Assembly: GCF_964355755.1 (NCBI RefSeq)
Contig: NC_092677.1
Span: 10,252,601-10,316,600, forward strand
Direction: 5' to 3'
Source of the DNA: Antedon mediterranea
Taxonomy: Eukaryota > Echinodermata > Crinoidea > Comatulida > Antedonidae
DNA: 64,000 bases
Below, in pieces: positions 52,501 to 64,000 of the stretch. Both the position numbers and the translations under genes were made by a program. Under the pieces are notes generated by a model. The model was not told where the DNA came from. It worked only from the letters and a program-made list of their open reading frames with translations, and made no database searches. How positions within the stretch are numbered: position 1 is the first letter of the stretch; each line of letters opens with the position of its first letter.

Positions 52501-55428
52501 GCTTGGTTCCCACTAGAACTAGAATACTTTCAAACTTTTGCATTCCTCTTTTTTTCATTTCATGCTTTTTGTCTTGGTGAAAAGGGATGATGATATTCCA
52601 TATTCCTCCCCTGAGTTCATAGCCTCTCTACTCGAACACAAACAAGAACAAAAATAAGATAGTTTAAAAAGAAATATTTTAATCATTTATTTTACCGCCA
52701 TCTTTTATTTTTACATTTTAATTAACATCGTATCTATCCGTAAGTATCCGCTAACTAGTTTTTGTATAAATTTATACTTTTAATTATAAACAGAAACCAA
52801 AGAGGTTAAAACTTTGAAAATTCTCAATTCTTCTTCCATATTTTTTTTGTAATGAAAACATGTCATGCACACAAACACTAGAAAAGATAATAATATGATG
52901 TGTTTCTTAGTATAATAATACATCGAAATTGCGAAATAATCGTTAATTAAACTCGCCTGTTGATTAATACTAATAGGTTGTGATGAGCTACGGTAGGCCT
53001 ACCATTACACTCATACCATGCTCATACCAGAACTTATTAATATCAAAACAAAACTAATGTGTTTATATTTTTGACTCGGAGCCAAATGTTACTTATGTTA
53101 TATAGGAAAATACTATCAAAAACATACAGTCATACCAATATATTTCTACACTAGTTAAAATAACATGTGGAAAGAACTATAATACATATATTACACAACA
53201 GGCCTCAATAATGAATAATAAGTTTTGGTTTCCTTTTCTTTATCTTCTATCAAATCTTCAATCTTTAATACAGGCCCATTTATACTATACTTACTTATAC
53301 TACGACGATCATTAGATAAACATGCATTTTTCCTACTTAAAACAAAAGAAATCGAAAAAGTTTTCATCCTATAACTATTATAGCATAACCATCTAAACTG
53401 CCTTTGTTAAAAATAATATTTTCACACGTCCAAATCAAATGACGTCATGATTAGTAAGAGAAATAATATCGTTACAATACAACGATTTTATTGTTTTTAT
53501 TGTCTTATCATTTTAAAAGTAGATTAGGCCTACTTACATATTATTTCTAAGAAAACACAAGACATTAAAATGAACCAATATAAAAGGCCTAAACGGCAAA
53601 AAAAGAGACAAAATATTATTTGTTTTTTACAATTTTTTTGTACAATTATACAATTCTTTAAACAATTGATTTTCCATGCCTCAGTTGCACTATAGAGAAA
53701 TACATTATTTCTCTATGGTTGCACGGTATAAAAAATGTTATTTTTTCCTGTAAATTTTGGTTCCATTAGATTATTATTCGATCACCGACCTGAAATGGTG
53801 AAGGTGAGGTTTTAACTTGGAAGTACAGTACTATATATTCATGTTATGAAATCCACGCTAATGGATATGTATTCAACTAACGCAATAGGGGCTGGTTGTG
53901 TATTTAAATTTTGATTGTAAACACCACGGAAGTAAAGTTCCCTGGTAAACACACAATTACGACACATGCTCTCCACTCTAAAAAGTGATATCTTGTTTCA
54001 AAGTAAAATATTTGTTTTCATCTCCAAATTATTATTGAACACAAAAGAAAGGCAAATGCCCTATAGCATCATGGGTAAGTGCTATTGTGTGAACACCAAA
54101 AGTCTCGCAGATTACAATCAGCTAGGCCTGTAACACACGAACTATATAATTAAATCCCGTCCCGCGTCAACACCCCTTCCGCCACTGTATACCGAAACTA
54201 TTGTCTGTCTTGTTTTTAAACTATATCCATTATGATTGACATGTTTCGCCTGCGGGGTTTATCCCATTTTAAAAGACTTTTTGAAATTCTACTCGAATTA
54301 TTACTATACAGTTAATATAAATTGTATTTTATGCCCATACAATTGTTGTTGAGTGTCTATTGTGTTCATTTAACCCTATCTCAGTTAAATTTTTGCAAAG
54401 TTATTATCCTGTATAAAACAAAAGGTTTACGGAACTAAACTTAAATTTATTTTTTTTCTTTAAAATCGAAAGCACAATATTGAGATGTAGGTTACAACAT
54501 TATATACAAATTTGTACAATAAAACAAATTACATATTTAGGCCTATATAACTATAATGTATACTTTGTTATACTTTAGGCCTATTTACTTTACACTTCTT
54601 TGTATTTTAGTAGCATAACTTATTTTTAATCGATAATTTTTGTTAATTTCGTCGCACCATAGGGTTTTTACTTACGTAAACGGCGTTCCATACATTTTTT
54701 ACAACTTTAATAATGTACTTAATAACAGTCATAAACTTTTTTCTACTTTATAGGATTTTTATCAGATAATCTATATTGTTTTGACTACTCTTGTAACATG
54801 ACCACAGTGCTGATTTTGCCATTTTTCCTTTAACTTATAATATAATTTTGTCCTAATGTAATGTACCGAGAGGCCATCGTACTTTTTGAGTAAACACTTT
54901 TTACACTTTGGTCGAGTGGACACTTATCATTTTAAAAGTAGAGAGTACCACGTATTTCAGTCTGTTGTGACACGGTCCACCATGACAGTTGATTTTAATC
55001 ATTTTATTACATTACCAGAAAGAAAGTATCATACAATTTCAATAAAAGGCGCCATTTGGTAAGCCAGTTTGATTATAAATTGCCACTGTCGATCGAATAA
55101 ACTTACTCTCGTGTGAGAGCGCGCTTAAAAAAACAAGTTTATTTTATGTAAACATAGGCCTACAACTGAAATTATATATATTGTGATTTTGTTCTATTGT
55201 TGCACTCTAATTGGCATGTTGTATTACAACACAGGTCTATACCATAACATCCCACACGTTAGCAGCTAAAAAGTACATTTGTTTGACCAAAACAATAATG
55301 CGACAAAATACGTATAATACTATGCATTCGTGACTTTCTATCTTCTTTTTGTAGAATCGAAATAAAAATAATAACAATCGTTCTACTTTCAACCTCGCGT
55401 CTAAACCGTAACTTGACGTCATAGTGCC

Positions 55429-58400
55429 TCATATCATGGGATTGGCGGAGTCATTCCGAGCCGGATCGGAATCGTCGCCGTTGTCATTTCTGCTTCGTAT
55501 AACTTTCCGTTTCCATACCACCACCACTACTAGTAATATGATTAGTGTCGCACATACAATCGGTAGTGGAATTTTAAATTTCAAATCATTTTGCGATTGC
55601 GATCCTAAAGTGAAAAAGAAACTAGTTATTATTAGATGAGTATATTATTATTAGCATTTGATTACAATTATAATTGGAGTTTTTTCATCATCGTTATCAT
55701 AATAATTATCATCATAATTGTTATCTCAATGTTTACATCATCTTTGTATTATTATCCCCAAAAAATATTAACAATTAAAACAAATAAGACTTTTTGAATA
55801 TTCCATTATTAGTCACTTCCGTAGAAATAAAAGAACACAAATAATGATTTAACTTATAAAAAGACACAATAAGCGGTTAATTTAACCAAAAATCCATTGT
55901 CTGACAAACAATTTGATGTTTTGTTTTAAATTACAGGTTTTTTCAGGTATATGCCTATAACTTTGATTATTCACTTTTTGATCAAAGTGAATTTTGTGAC
56001 ATTAAAGTGGTATATTCATGTTTTAATTATTTTTTCCGGTGTGGTGGAGGGGCGGGGGCATTAATCAATAATCATGCTACTGTGACAATTATAGTCAAAT
56101 GTTTTATAATAATATGATTTTAAATCATAAATGTAGTCATTTTAATACGTACGTTCAACATCTAGGGGTAATGACATTGTAGTTAAAGGATCTCGTTCGA
56201 TACAATGGCGTCGTCCTGGTTCAATGTATTGGTTCTCGGTCACTATAATGTAAAACATTACTGATAAGTTGAATTTACATAATAATTCCTATCGTACAAT
56301 ATCAATATTGATTTAGTTATAAAATCTCACGATAAATGTCTTTGTGCATAAGCTGTTGATAAACTGCTCGTTACGTCTCTTTGTTATCAGAGGGTTAATC
56401 ACTTTTACTCTAAAGTGTAATATATTGAACTGAATGAATAATTCATCTAATACCATGTTTAATCCCATTCTGAGACCGTTGATAATTCAGCTAATATCAT
56501 GATTAATCCCATACTATTAACTTAATCCCATACAAAACCGTGGATAATCCAGCAAATACCATATATAATATCATACTGTACATGAGACTGTAGTTAATCT
56601 ATCAAAAAACCATACTGAATCCATAGAAAATATATATAATTCCATAGAAGACCGTAATAAGTATTATGTTAATTCGGCGATTATTCATCAAATATCATGT
56701 TTAATCACATACTAGACCGTGATAATCTATAAGTTTAATTCCATACAGAGACCGTGGATAATCTACCTAAAAAATCATTTTGAATCCTATACTTAATCCA
56801 GATAATATATATTTGTTAATCCCATACAGAGACCGTGATAATCTATCAAGTATTATGTTAATATAATACTAAATCCGTGGATAATCCATCAAATACCATG
56901 TTTAATCTCATACTAAGACCATGATAATCTATCTAATCCATACAGAGAACGTGGATAATCTATCTAAAAAATCATATTCAATCCCATACTGTGAGCAATA
57001 TATGTTTTAATCACATACTGTGGACAATAATTATATGTTTTGTGAAAAAGGCAGTGGCTATCAAAGATGATCAATTTCATCCGGCCTCTAGTATGTTCCA
57101 GTTGATGCGCAGCGGTCGGCGATTTCGTTCTATTAAGGCCAATAAGGCACGATTTACAAATAGTTTCTTTCTAGGAGCTATTAGAGGCTTAAACATCATG
57201 TAGACACTTTGTGTAATGTTTTTGTTTAGAGTTCGTGTTGTGTCCGTTGGATATTGTGCTCCCCAAACAGAGCAAACAGAATTTCTATGTTTTTTCTTAA
57301 AACAAATGACAATAATGATACTTGATACTTGATGTCTTAATCCCATACGGAGACCATGGGTAATCCACATAACCAAAATAAATAACTATATCATCAACTT
57401 GCCTTGATCATCGTAGCAAAGACGATAATTTGGTAACTGATTATTCGCTAGAAAAAAAATAAACGACATGAATAAATATTGAGATAGTTTATGGGGAAAA
57501 AATACATGTACTTTTTTCAAAGTTTCATAGGGTGTACAATACACCTGGACTGATTTGATTTGAATTTGAATTTGATTTGAATTTATAGGAAAATCATCAT
57601 AAAATACAAAGTGATAACATACACTACTGACATTACAAATAATATATTTATAAAAGATTTTCCAGGATAGCCCAAAAAGCTTATTAGCTTATTTCCATTG
57701 GGATCCTTTCTAAAATGAAAAATATAAAAATTACAAAGTATTGCATTAAACACGTAAATATAACAAAAACAATAATATAATAAAACAAGTTAAATTAAAA
57801 GACTATGATTGACTTATAGTTATTTGGTTGAACAGAAATGTGATTTAACATTTTTCTTTAAATCAAATTTGTTTTCTATTTGCTGAATGGAATGAGGTAG
57901 GTTATTCCATGCCTTTATGCCTGTATAATAAAACGTTTTAGATATTTGACTATCAGATTTAGGAACTGCAAAACCATTGACACTACTTCTAGTCATATAA
58001 TGGTGGTTAGATGAAACTCTTTTAAACTTTTCAGTCAAATAAGGTACTGTTTTTTCATAAAAAATCTTATGAACATGATTAAGTTTGAGTTGGCAAATTC
58101 TATCCTCTAGACATAATTGACCGATTTGGTTCAGTTATAATTTGGACATTTATGTTAATTAATGTCCATATGTGTACCTTCAGAGGATTTATAAAAAAGT
58201 AAAGACAAGCTTTACTATGTTGAATTGATTTGATTTTTCAATATAACGTCAATTGTCAGTTTTGGTATTGCTAATAAATGAAACCTCTCGTAGTGACGTC
58301 ATAATCGTGCGAATCCACTATAATATTAAAATTGTATGGACAGCTGTTGCCGTTGCTTAATTGGAAATATCCTTATTATCATTGTTGTTTATTATTATTT

Positions 58401-61400
58401 TATTATACTTCCTTGTATCCCTTGGCATTCAGTCTTTGTCATTTTAAACAAACATTTTGCCATGCTTGTTCTCATCGATATTTTTATTTGTGACGTTATG
58501 ATCCCTTTGTCAGACAGACGATCATGTATGTCTCATAATCATCATAATTGCTTCCATCTTCTTTACTCAGCTGCCGTGTGTTGTCATAATGGGCTACTAT
58601 TCAAACCTTTGGCATTAATGGCGGACCATACCTTAACTTATCGATAGAATACTGAATACTGTCTGTCTGCAGATCAGCTAAAGCCAGAACCCCCCCCCCC
58701 CCTTCCACACCTCCCGCGAGGGTTTTCTGTTTCACCATACAATAATAATTATCACGTATTATCACTACATACATAGTATATTAGTAATACATAGTATACC
58801 TGGTAATATACAATCTATAGTTAGTATATGGTAACTACTCGGCTTCCTATCCAATTCAGTTCTATTACATTTGTCGAACTTTCCATAACCAGTGCGTGGA
58901 CATGTCCATTTGTACGGTGGATTAGTAACGTTTGTAATGCCATACTGAAAACTGTAATTTAAATTCATAACAAATGTTCAGACATTGGCTAGTTCTAAAA
59001 ATAATTTTTAATAGAATGTATTACTTCGTTGTAGTCTTTTAAGTACCTTCTTTGATAACATACATGCAATTTCCATGCTCTAAATTTAGCTCGGTTCTAG
59101 GACAAAACGCAATTCAACGTAAGCGCAACGCAAGCGAGTTGACCAATGATCCGTCGCTTGTGATAGGCCTACTGCAGTGATAATAAATATTACACTTACA
59201 TTAGTAATTTGAATTTTTATTTAGTTTTTGTGTTATTTCGATTAAATATTACTTACTATTCTTTTGTTTGTTGTCGTGTTTTATTGTTGTTAAGAAGTCC
59301 GATCGTCGGACAAACAAAGTTCCTTGTAGTTGGACTATTCCTCCAGTTAACCATAAACCAGGAACCGTTTGTATAGACAGTTACTACGCCACTTGTTAAA
59401 ACACCATCTCTATCCACTGTTTGATTTGATTTCAACTCTAATGCCCCTTCTGTCAACAACAAATAAAACAACAATGTTTGTTGAGACCACTTGAAAATAC
59501 TTGTTTGTTTGGATTAGAATGGATTGAAAACGCTATTTCTTTTCCATGAAAGGATGTCATCCTCCCTAACCACTCCTCATCTCTCTTCATTTACAACAAA
59601 ATTTCTTTTTAAATATGAAATTAGAAATCGGGTATCTTTTGATTTTAGTTGAATACAGTAGGACCCCTCCTTATGGGACACATTCAATGGACACCTCTAT
59701 GGACGTACAAGGCCTAGGGACTAGAAAAGGATACTAAAAGGACTTTTTGAATGGTGTCCCCTTAATAGGAGTTCTATTGTATTTCAGATCGGGTGTTCTA
59801 AAATAAATGATATGTCTAATATTTACGTACCCCCATAGCATCTGAGACCTAGCTGATATCGTTTTCGGTAGCAGTCACAATCAGCCAATCGAAAGCAATA
59901 ATTCGAGGTGTTTGTTGGATTGTCGCAATTTGACAACATCACCATCGATTCATCATGGTTAGTTTCGTCAAAACATCTACAGTGTGAAGAAATTGATATT
60001 GAATGTTTTACGCAATGAACGTGATTTTGAAATCAAATTCAGCATTTTTAGTTTTTCACAAACACAGGAAATCCAGTACTCATTGTAAACGGTTTTGATA
60101 ATTTAGTATTTTTTATTTCATAAAGGTAAAGGTATTTATATTTGTCCTCAAGCTTAACTGGAAACTGAGGAAATTCGGATTAGGCCCTCCACGGACCCAC
60201 GGCAGCCAGCAGTGCAGCGCCTACCAGATGATCAGCACACCGGGGGACGATCCCCTACTCTTTTCGAATAGCACTGTTATCATGAGATAATAATACTAAT
60301 TATATTATAAGATGACGTCAAAGTATGGTGATGAGAGTAGATGCCAGTTATGCGTAAAATTTGTTCAAATAATATGAGGAAATTCTGTCGTTAAATATAA
60401 CAAAATGCTTCTTGATTGATATAAACAGCGTTTGTCTAATACTAATAGGCCTAGCGTGACCGGAACTTTTAAGAAAATTCTGTCGTGAAATATTAAAAAA
60501 TGCTTCTCAAAACATTTAATGAAGAAATTGGCATTAAATTTTTTACGCATTGAACATGATCACAATCACAAACCATAGAGATATTATACTCTATGCACAG
60601 ACATAGGAAATCCAATATCCCTTGTAAACGGATTTGATAATTTGATAATGTATAGTATTTGTATTATTTTTATGAGATAATAATACTAATTATATTATAA
60701 GATGACGTCAAAGTATGGTGATGAGAGTAGATGCCAGTTATCCGTAAAAAAATTTCAAATAATATCAGGAAATTCTGTCGTTAAATATTACAAAATGCTT
60801 CTTGATTGATATAAACAGCGTTTGTCTAGGCCTAGCGTCACCGGAACTGAAGATTATCCTTATTTAAATTTTAAATCCGCGCGCCGCGGAGAATGTGTAT
60901 ATAGTACAATACTGTTGGTATTTGTCGCGTCGCAGCCAGACATAAGATCAAAGAACTGTTACTAGTTCTTATCTTTGCAGCGAGTTCAGTATCAGTTAGA
61001 TGAAAATTGGAAAATCAGCACTGTGGTCATGTTTTAAGAGTTGTCAAAACAATATAGATTATCTGATAAAACTCCTAGAAAGTAGGAATACTTTTGCCAT
61101 TTTTCCCCCCTGACTGGTATCCTGTTGTTAGAATGCCTTGCATGATCCAGGGAGCTGTTATTTGCATGAACTATTTTCGACCCGGATTGATTAAATGAGT
61201 GTGGGATTGAATTGCTCTTTAAATAGACACGAGTCATTTCCCCGAATATGTTTTCATTTCTAGTAGTCCGATATATAGTTCCTAATTATATAGAAATGTT
61301 TTGCAATATTCCACCCATCCATATCCTCCCTTTATTGTCCTAAATCATAACCCCTTCCAAATTGTTAATAGTCATGTCTTTGGTATGGGTACTTTTGTTG

Positions 61401-64000
61401 CCATACATCGTTATAGGCGTCAATCTATTATAGAAAGTAAACGTTAACCAAACATTTGTAAAGCTACACTATCAAAACAGTTTTACAAAAAAAGTGTGAT
61501 ATTCCTAAATATGGTAGTGATATGACATCATTATGTCCATATATGGGCACATCAATTTTTTTTGTCCCATAAAGTTTGATAGTGTAGACAGAGTGTTTAA
61601 CAAATGTACGTTATGACTGCAGTATGTCTATTATTGCGAATGGGTGGCATCAACTAAAATAAGATATTTCACGAACGAGAATCAGAAACACCTCTTGGTT
61701 CTTTTTCTATTCAATGCGACCTATTAATAATTTCATTTTTATTTAAATGTTTACTAAATAATTACTCTTATTGTATTAGTCAAAAGTAAACTACTAAAGA
61801 AAGCCAACAAATTATCAAGTAAACGGCAAAAATAATTTGATCTAATAATTTGTGTTTTTTTTTTAATGAATCTAGACCTACCATTTAAAATGGTTAATCA
61901 ACTATTATTCTATTTTTCAAGGTAAACTATTGAAAAACAACAATTATTATCCAACAGTGTATCAAAACACTAAGATTGCCATACAATACAATTATCAAGT
62001 AATTTATAATTCCAGTAAAAGAAATGTCATTTTTATTTATTTATTTATTTTTTATTTAACAACATATTTATACAGGATAATACACAATCAAGTAGAAATA
62101 AACTTGTTTTGCATTGTGGTCCTGTCGACAAAAACGGATACAAATTTAAATCTTATACAATTACAATTAATAATAAATCAACAACAAATATAAACTGGAA
62201 GTTAAATTTTATTAAAAGAAATGAGATCTGTATCTAGCTTTAGAGGACATAATCGTGTGTGAATGTTTTATATATGCTGGCAAGTCATTCCATATTTTTC
62301 CGCCTGCAACTTTAAAAGACGAATCCATTTTTATATTCTTAATGAAATGGAGTTTAGAATAGAATGTCCCAGTAATGACTGTAGTAATTTGTTTAATGTA
62401 TTTGTGATATTTTCTTTTTATCTATATCTTTGTTTTTGTTATTGTTTGTGATCCCTGAGCACAGGGTGTTTTTTTATGGAAAAGAAAAATAAAAAATAAA
62501 TTTTTGAAACAAAGAATACATTTTGGAAAAACTATTTTGATAAAAACAAAAATAAATTTTTTGGGGAAAAAAATATCAAGTAGGCCTAAACGGGAAAATA
62601 GTGTGACCTAATATTTGTGTATACTTAATTTCATTTTTATTCAAATTCTTAATAAATTATTATTTTATTAATCAAAATATCGAAAGTAAACTCTGGGAAA
62701 GAGGCCACAACAGTCTAGATTAGCACTGTATACACACGCAAATACAAAGCCTAATTTTAACTTTATATTATTTTTTAGTAAAATAATATCCCAAAATTAT
62801 ACTATTATAATTATTATTAAGGTCCTGTCAATTCTTCTAATTTTCAATTTCTTAGTAATCCGGGTTTGCTCTTTCTTTTAGGGAAATACCCCAATTGTCT
62901 TCGCTAGAGAATTATCGAATTTCACACCCGCTTATTGCAAAATGTTGTTTAATCGATTTTCTATGGAAATTGATGAGCACAATAACTAGACTATGTTGTT
63001 ATTGCACAATGCGAGCGAACTATTTCGTACAATAAAATTTGTACAAAATATCCGTTCCGACCTTGTTTAGTGTCACATCCTTACAAACATTCACTGTGGA
63101 GGAGAGATTGTATTTTTTTTCTTCTGTCAAAATGATATATTTTCGATGCTATCACTGAGTATGGTTTTGAGCTACGATTTCCGAGAATGGATTTTAATAC
63201 CTTTCAAATAAACTAAACAGTAGAGATTCATAATAGAAAATTAGCAATATAGTAGGTACGTATAAGCAAAGAATATCTTAGTATAAATAAGTGTCTACTT
63301 ACTGAGAACGAGGATATATCTTGCTGGCTCCTGCAAATCCAGCCATCTGACATAGTACATTAGCCTGATCCTGTTCAACACCCACGCTACACACCGTATA
63401 TTTTGTGTCATTATATTTCACAACCAGCGTGCCTTCAAATCTGTTTCGCCCGGTAGGTTCTAAATAAAGCGATGCCGTCGCTCCAAGGCCTGACAAAAAT
63501 GAACAAAAACGGCGTTATACAGAGGAGAGAATGGTGTCACCCCTTCTCCTAAACACGTACAATATCAATCATTAGATATGTCAATGTTTACAATTTGTCT
63601 ACAGAATCCAATAACCTTTACCTGGGAGTGGAGGGGTGTCGAGAGGGCTTATTCAAGGACATTATATAGAACAATGTTTTAACTGTATCTTAAACATCAT
63701 AATTTGATTTGAAATAAGTACATCGTGAAATTGCCGCGAATTATTTCTAGGAGCTGGCTGGTTTCGGACTAGTGTTGATACTATACTGTCAGCGAAAACA
63801 ATGCTATAGTTATATTGGATTTATTAGTATGTTTAGGCTAGGGAGGATGTGCACATTTACATTTTACGATTTATTCCCAAAACGCAAACATAAATATAAA
63901 ATATATATAAATACCAGCCTAAGGAGGTAATGTGTGTGCACTGAAATATAATGCAACTCACCAACATTCATGGAAGTAATTCCTAGTAGAAATAATACAA
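55429..64000 (-). CDS. SRCR-A: two-SRCR-domain transmembrane receptor (5' end cut)
   Basis: Exons in minus order: >64000-63962, 63489-63303, 59976-59831, 59449-59257, 58951-58800, possible mini-exon within 57447-57400, 56242-56153, 55604-55429. The first piece encodes the end of a signal peptide (VLFLLGITSMNV). SRCR 1 spans the next two exons (TVCSVGVEQDQANVLCQMAGF ... ends GLRCYG; the quoted run is shortened to its key part VLCQMAGF in practice). SRCR 2 spans 59449-58800 (VVTVYTNGSWF, FVCPTIGL, WTCPRTGYGKFDKC, IDC). Phases alternate 1-2 and 2-1 within each domain, as in SRCR-B. The 56242 exon is a linker; the last exon has a Val/Ile/Leu helix (IVCATLIILLVVVVVW) and a 27-residue polar tail ending NPMI. 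Type I surface protein with unknown ligand. The start codon lies beyond the window. Confidence 0.85.
55862..56012 (-). repeat. inverted, diverged copy of the 1035-1262 repeat
   Basis: CCATTGTCTGACAAACAAT, TTTTAAATTACAGGTTTTTTC and TTTTGTGACATTAAA are inverse forms of the family words. In the last intron of SRCR-A. Confidence 0.45.
56455..57000. repeat. degenerate ~55-bp tandem repeat
   Basis: About ten decayed copies of TTTAATCCCATACTGAGACC followed by GTGGATAATCTATCAAATACCATG words. A detached unit at 57333-57370 lies beyond the LINE fragment at 57040-57201, so the LINE piece probably inserted into the array. Confidence 0.75.
57040..57201 (+). mobile_element. LINE C-terminal remnant, plus strand
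   Basis: The frame FQLMRSGRRFRSIKANKARF then NSFFLGAIRGLN matches the conserved tail SGRRYR...RxxNSFxPxAIRLLN found at the C-terminus of CR1/Rex1-type reverse transcriptase proteins, ending in a TAG. Nothing upstream remains. In SRCR-A, antisense to the host gene. Confidence 0.75.
57400..57447 (-). other. possible alternative mini-exon of SRCR-A
   Basis: Two phase 1-1 exons can be read. One uses a TCAG acceptor and a GC donor (57436-57404, ending CAAG|GCAAGT) and would insert VTKLSSCYDDQ. The other uses the stronger TTTTTTTTCTAG acceptor and a weak GTTGAT donor (57447-57400) and would insert ANNQLPNYRLATMIKA. Skipping it also keeps frame. Confidence 0.35.
57545..58135 (-). mobile_element. 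LINE 3' end with WNNLP block
   Basis: Minus-strand frame RSSVNGFAVPKS ... YTGIKAWNNLP ... LKKNVKSHF is the post-RT C-terminal block of a non-LTR retrotransposon, followed by a TTTGATTTGAATTTGATTTG-like tail near 57548. 5' truncated. In SRCR-A, between the 58800 and 56242 exons. Confidence 0.75.
59088..59168. mobile_element. half copy of TIR family 2 MITE
   Basis: TAGCTCGGTTCTAGGACAAA, GTAAGCGCAACGCAAGCGAG and TTGACCAATGATCCGTCGCTTG (first 20 diagnostic) represent only the left half. In SRCR-A, between exons 59257 and 58951. Confidence 0.6.
59655..59783. mobile_element. CTATTAAGGGGACACC-family MITE with both ends
   Basis: ACAGTAGGACCCCTCCTTAT at the left and CCTTAATAGGAGTTCTATTGT (last 20 pair with the left) at the right form inverted ends, 129 bp. 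In SRCR-A intron between 59831 and 59449. Confidence 0.65.
60008..60850. repeat. tandem duplication of ~0.4-0.5 kb in SRCR-A intron
   Basis: The block ATGAGATAATAATACTAATT ... GATGACGTCAAAGTATGGTG ... AACAGCGTTTGTCTA at 60280-60475 recurs at 60667-60848. Preceding words (GGAAATCCAGTACTCATTGT; CATTGTAAACGG) also recur at 60607. Copies are over 90 percent alike by eye. Confidence 0.8.
60994..61106. repeat. dispersed repeat, partner of 195-309
   Basis: AAAATCAGCACT, CAATATAGATTATCTGATAA and CCTAGAAAGTAGGAA as in the first copy, same orientation. In SRCR-A intron 2. Confidence 0.6.
61459..61596. mobile_element. TIR family 1 MITE
   Basis: Left arm AAGCTACACTATCAAAAC, inner TAGTGATATGACATCATTAT, right arm GTTTGATAGTGTAGACAGAG. 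In SRCR-A intron 2. Confidence 0.85.
62180..62345 (-). mobile_element. LINE 3' end with WNDLP block
   Basis: Minus-strand frame DSSFKVAGGKIWNDLPAYIK then ARYRSHFF and two stops is another post-RT C-terminal remnant. The A/T-rich stretch 62020-62110 (TTATTTATTTATTT) is probably its 3' tail. In SRCR-A intron 2. Confidence 0.7.

Larger units (their letters stand above)
44332..55428. other. 11-kb intergenic interval between SRCR-B and SRCR-A
   Basis: No exon of recognisable homology on either strand. It holds the SRCR-B promoter side, four MITE-like elements, a 3.9-kb foldback element with a minisatellite, and the SRCR-A 3' flank. From 50 to 52.3 kb and 52.5 to 55.4 kb I see only AT-rich sequence without recognised elements, apart from a small palindrome around ATAGAGAAATA near 53691. 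Confidence 0.55.

Noticed and set aside
57077-57376. 99-codon minus-strand frame
   Set aside because: Shadow of the plus-strand LINE remnant, whose SGRRFR and NSF motifs identify the true frame.

Overview
This is a metazoan nuclear window: AT-rich, genes split by GT-AG introns, and dense with MITEs, SINEs, LINE fragments and minisatellites. Families and repeat style suggest a marine invertebrate deuterostome. An echinoderm is favoured (scavenger-receptor genes, very frequent AGGCCTA words), but that is an inference and the species is not identified.

Five protein-coding genes can be built exon by exon with consistent splice phases. (1) An omega-class glutathione S-transferase (+, 1704-3936, 6 exons, 238 aa). 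(2) TMEM67/meckelin, the ciliary transition-zone membrane protein (-, 22271-5131, 29 exons, 990 aa, complete). (3) AGXT2, mitochondrial alanine-glyoxylate aminotransferase 2 (+, 22456-28612, 13 exons, 503 aa, complete). (4) SRCR-B, a two-SRCR-domain single-pass receptor (-, 44331-33145, 9 exons, 350 aa, complete). (5) SRCR-A, a second receptor of the same design (-, from beyond 64000 to 55429; only its very N-terminus lies outside).

Layout: GSTO and TMEM67 converge; TMEM67 and AGXT2 diverge from a 184-bp gap that must hold both promoters; AGXT2 converges on SRCR-B; SRCR-B and SRCR-A lie head-to-tail on the minus strand with an 11-kb gene-free, transposon-filled interval between them. GSTO and AGXT2 are metabolic genes, TMEM67 is ciliary, and the SRCR pair are probable cell-surface binding receptors; no shared pathway is evident.

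Introns and spacers hold nine copies of one palindromic MITE, six copies or pieces of a second, hAT-like MITEs, several tRNA-derived SINEs, LINE reverse-transcriptase C-terminal remnants, and at least eight tandem arrays. The most striking are a nine-fold 106-bp array that copies the end of AGXT2 exon 10 with its splice donor, a 3.9-kb foldback element with ~450-bp arms enclosing a 30-bp minisatellite, and a 20-bp satellite with a 420-bp higher-order period. The long open frames over these arrays are repeat artefacts, not genes.
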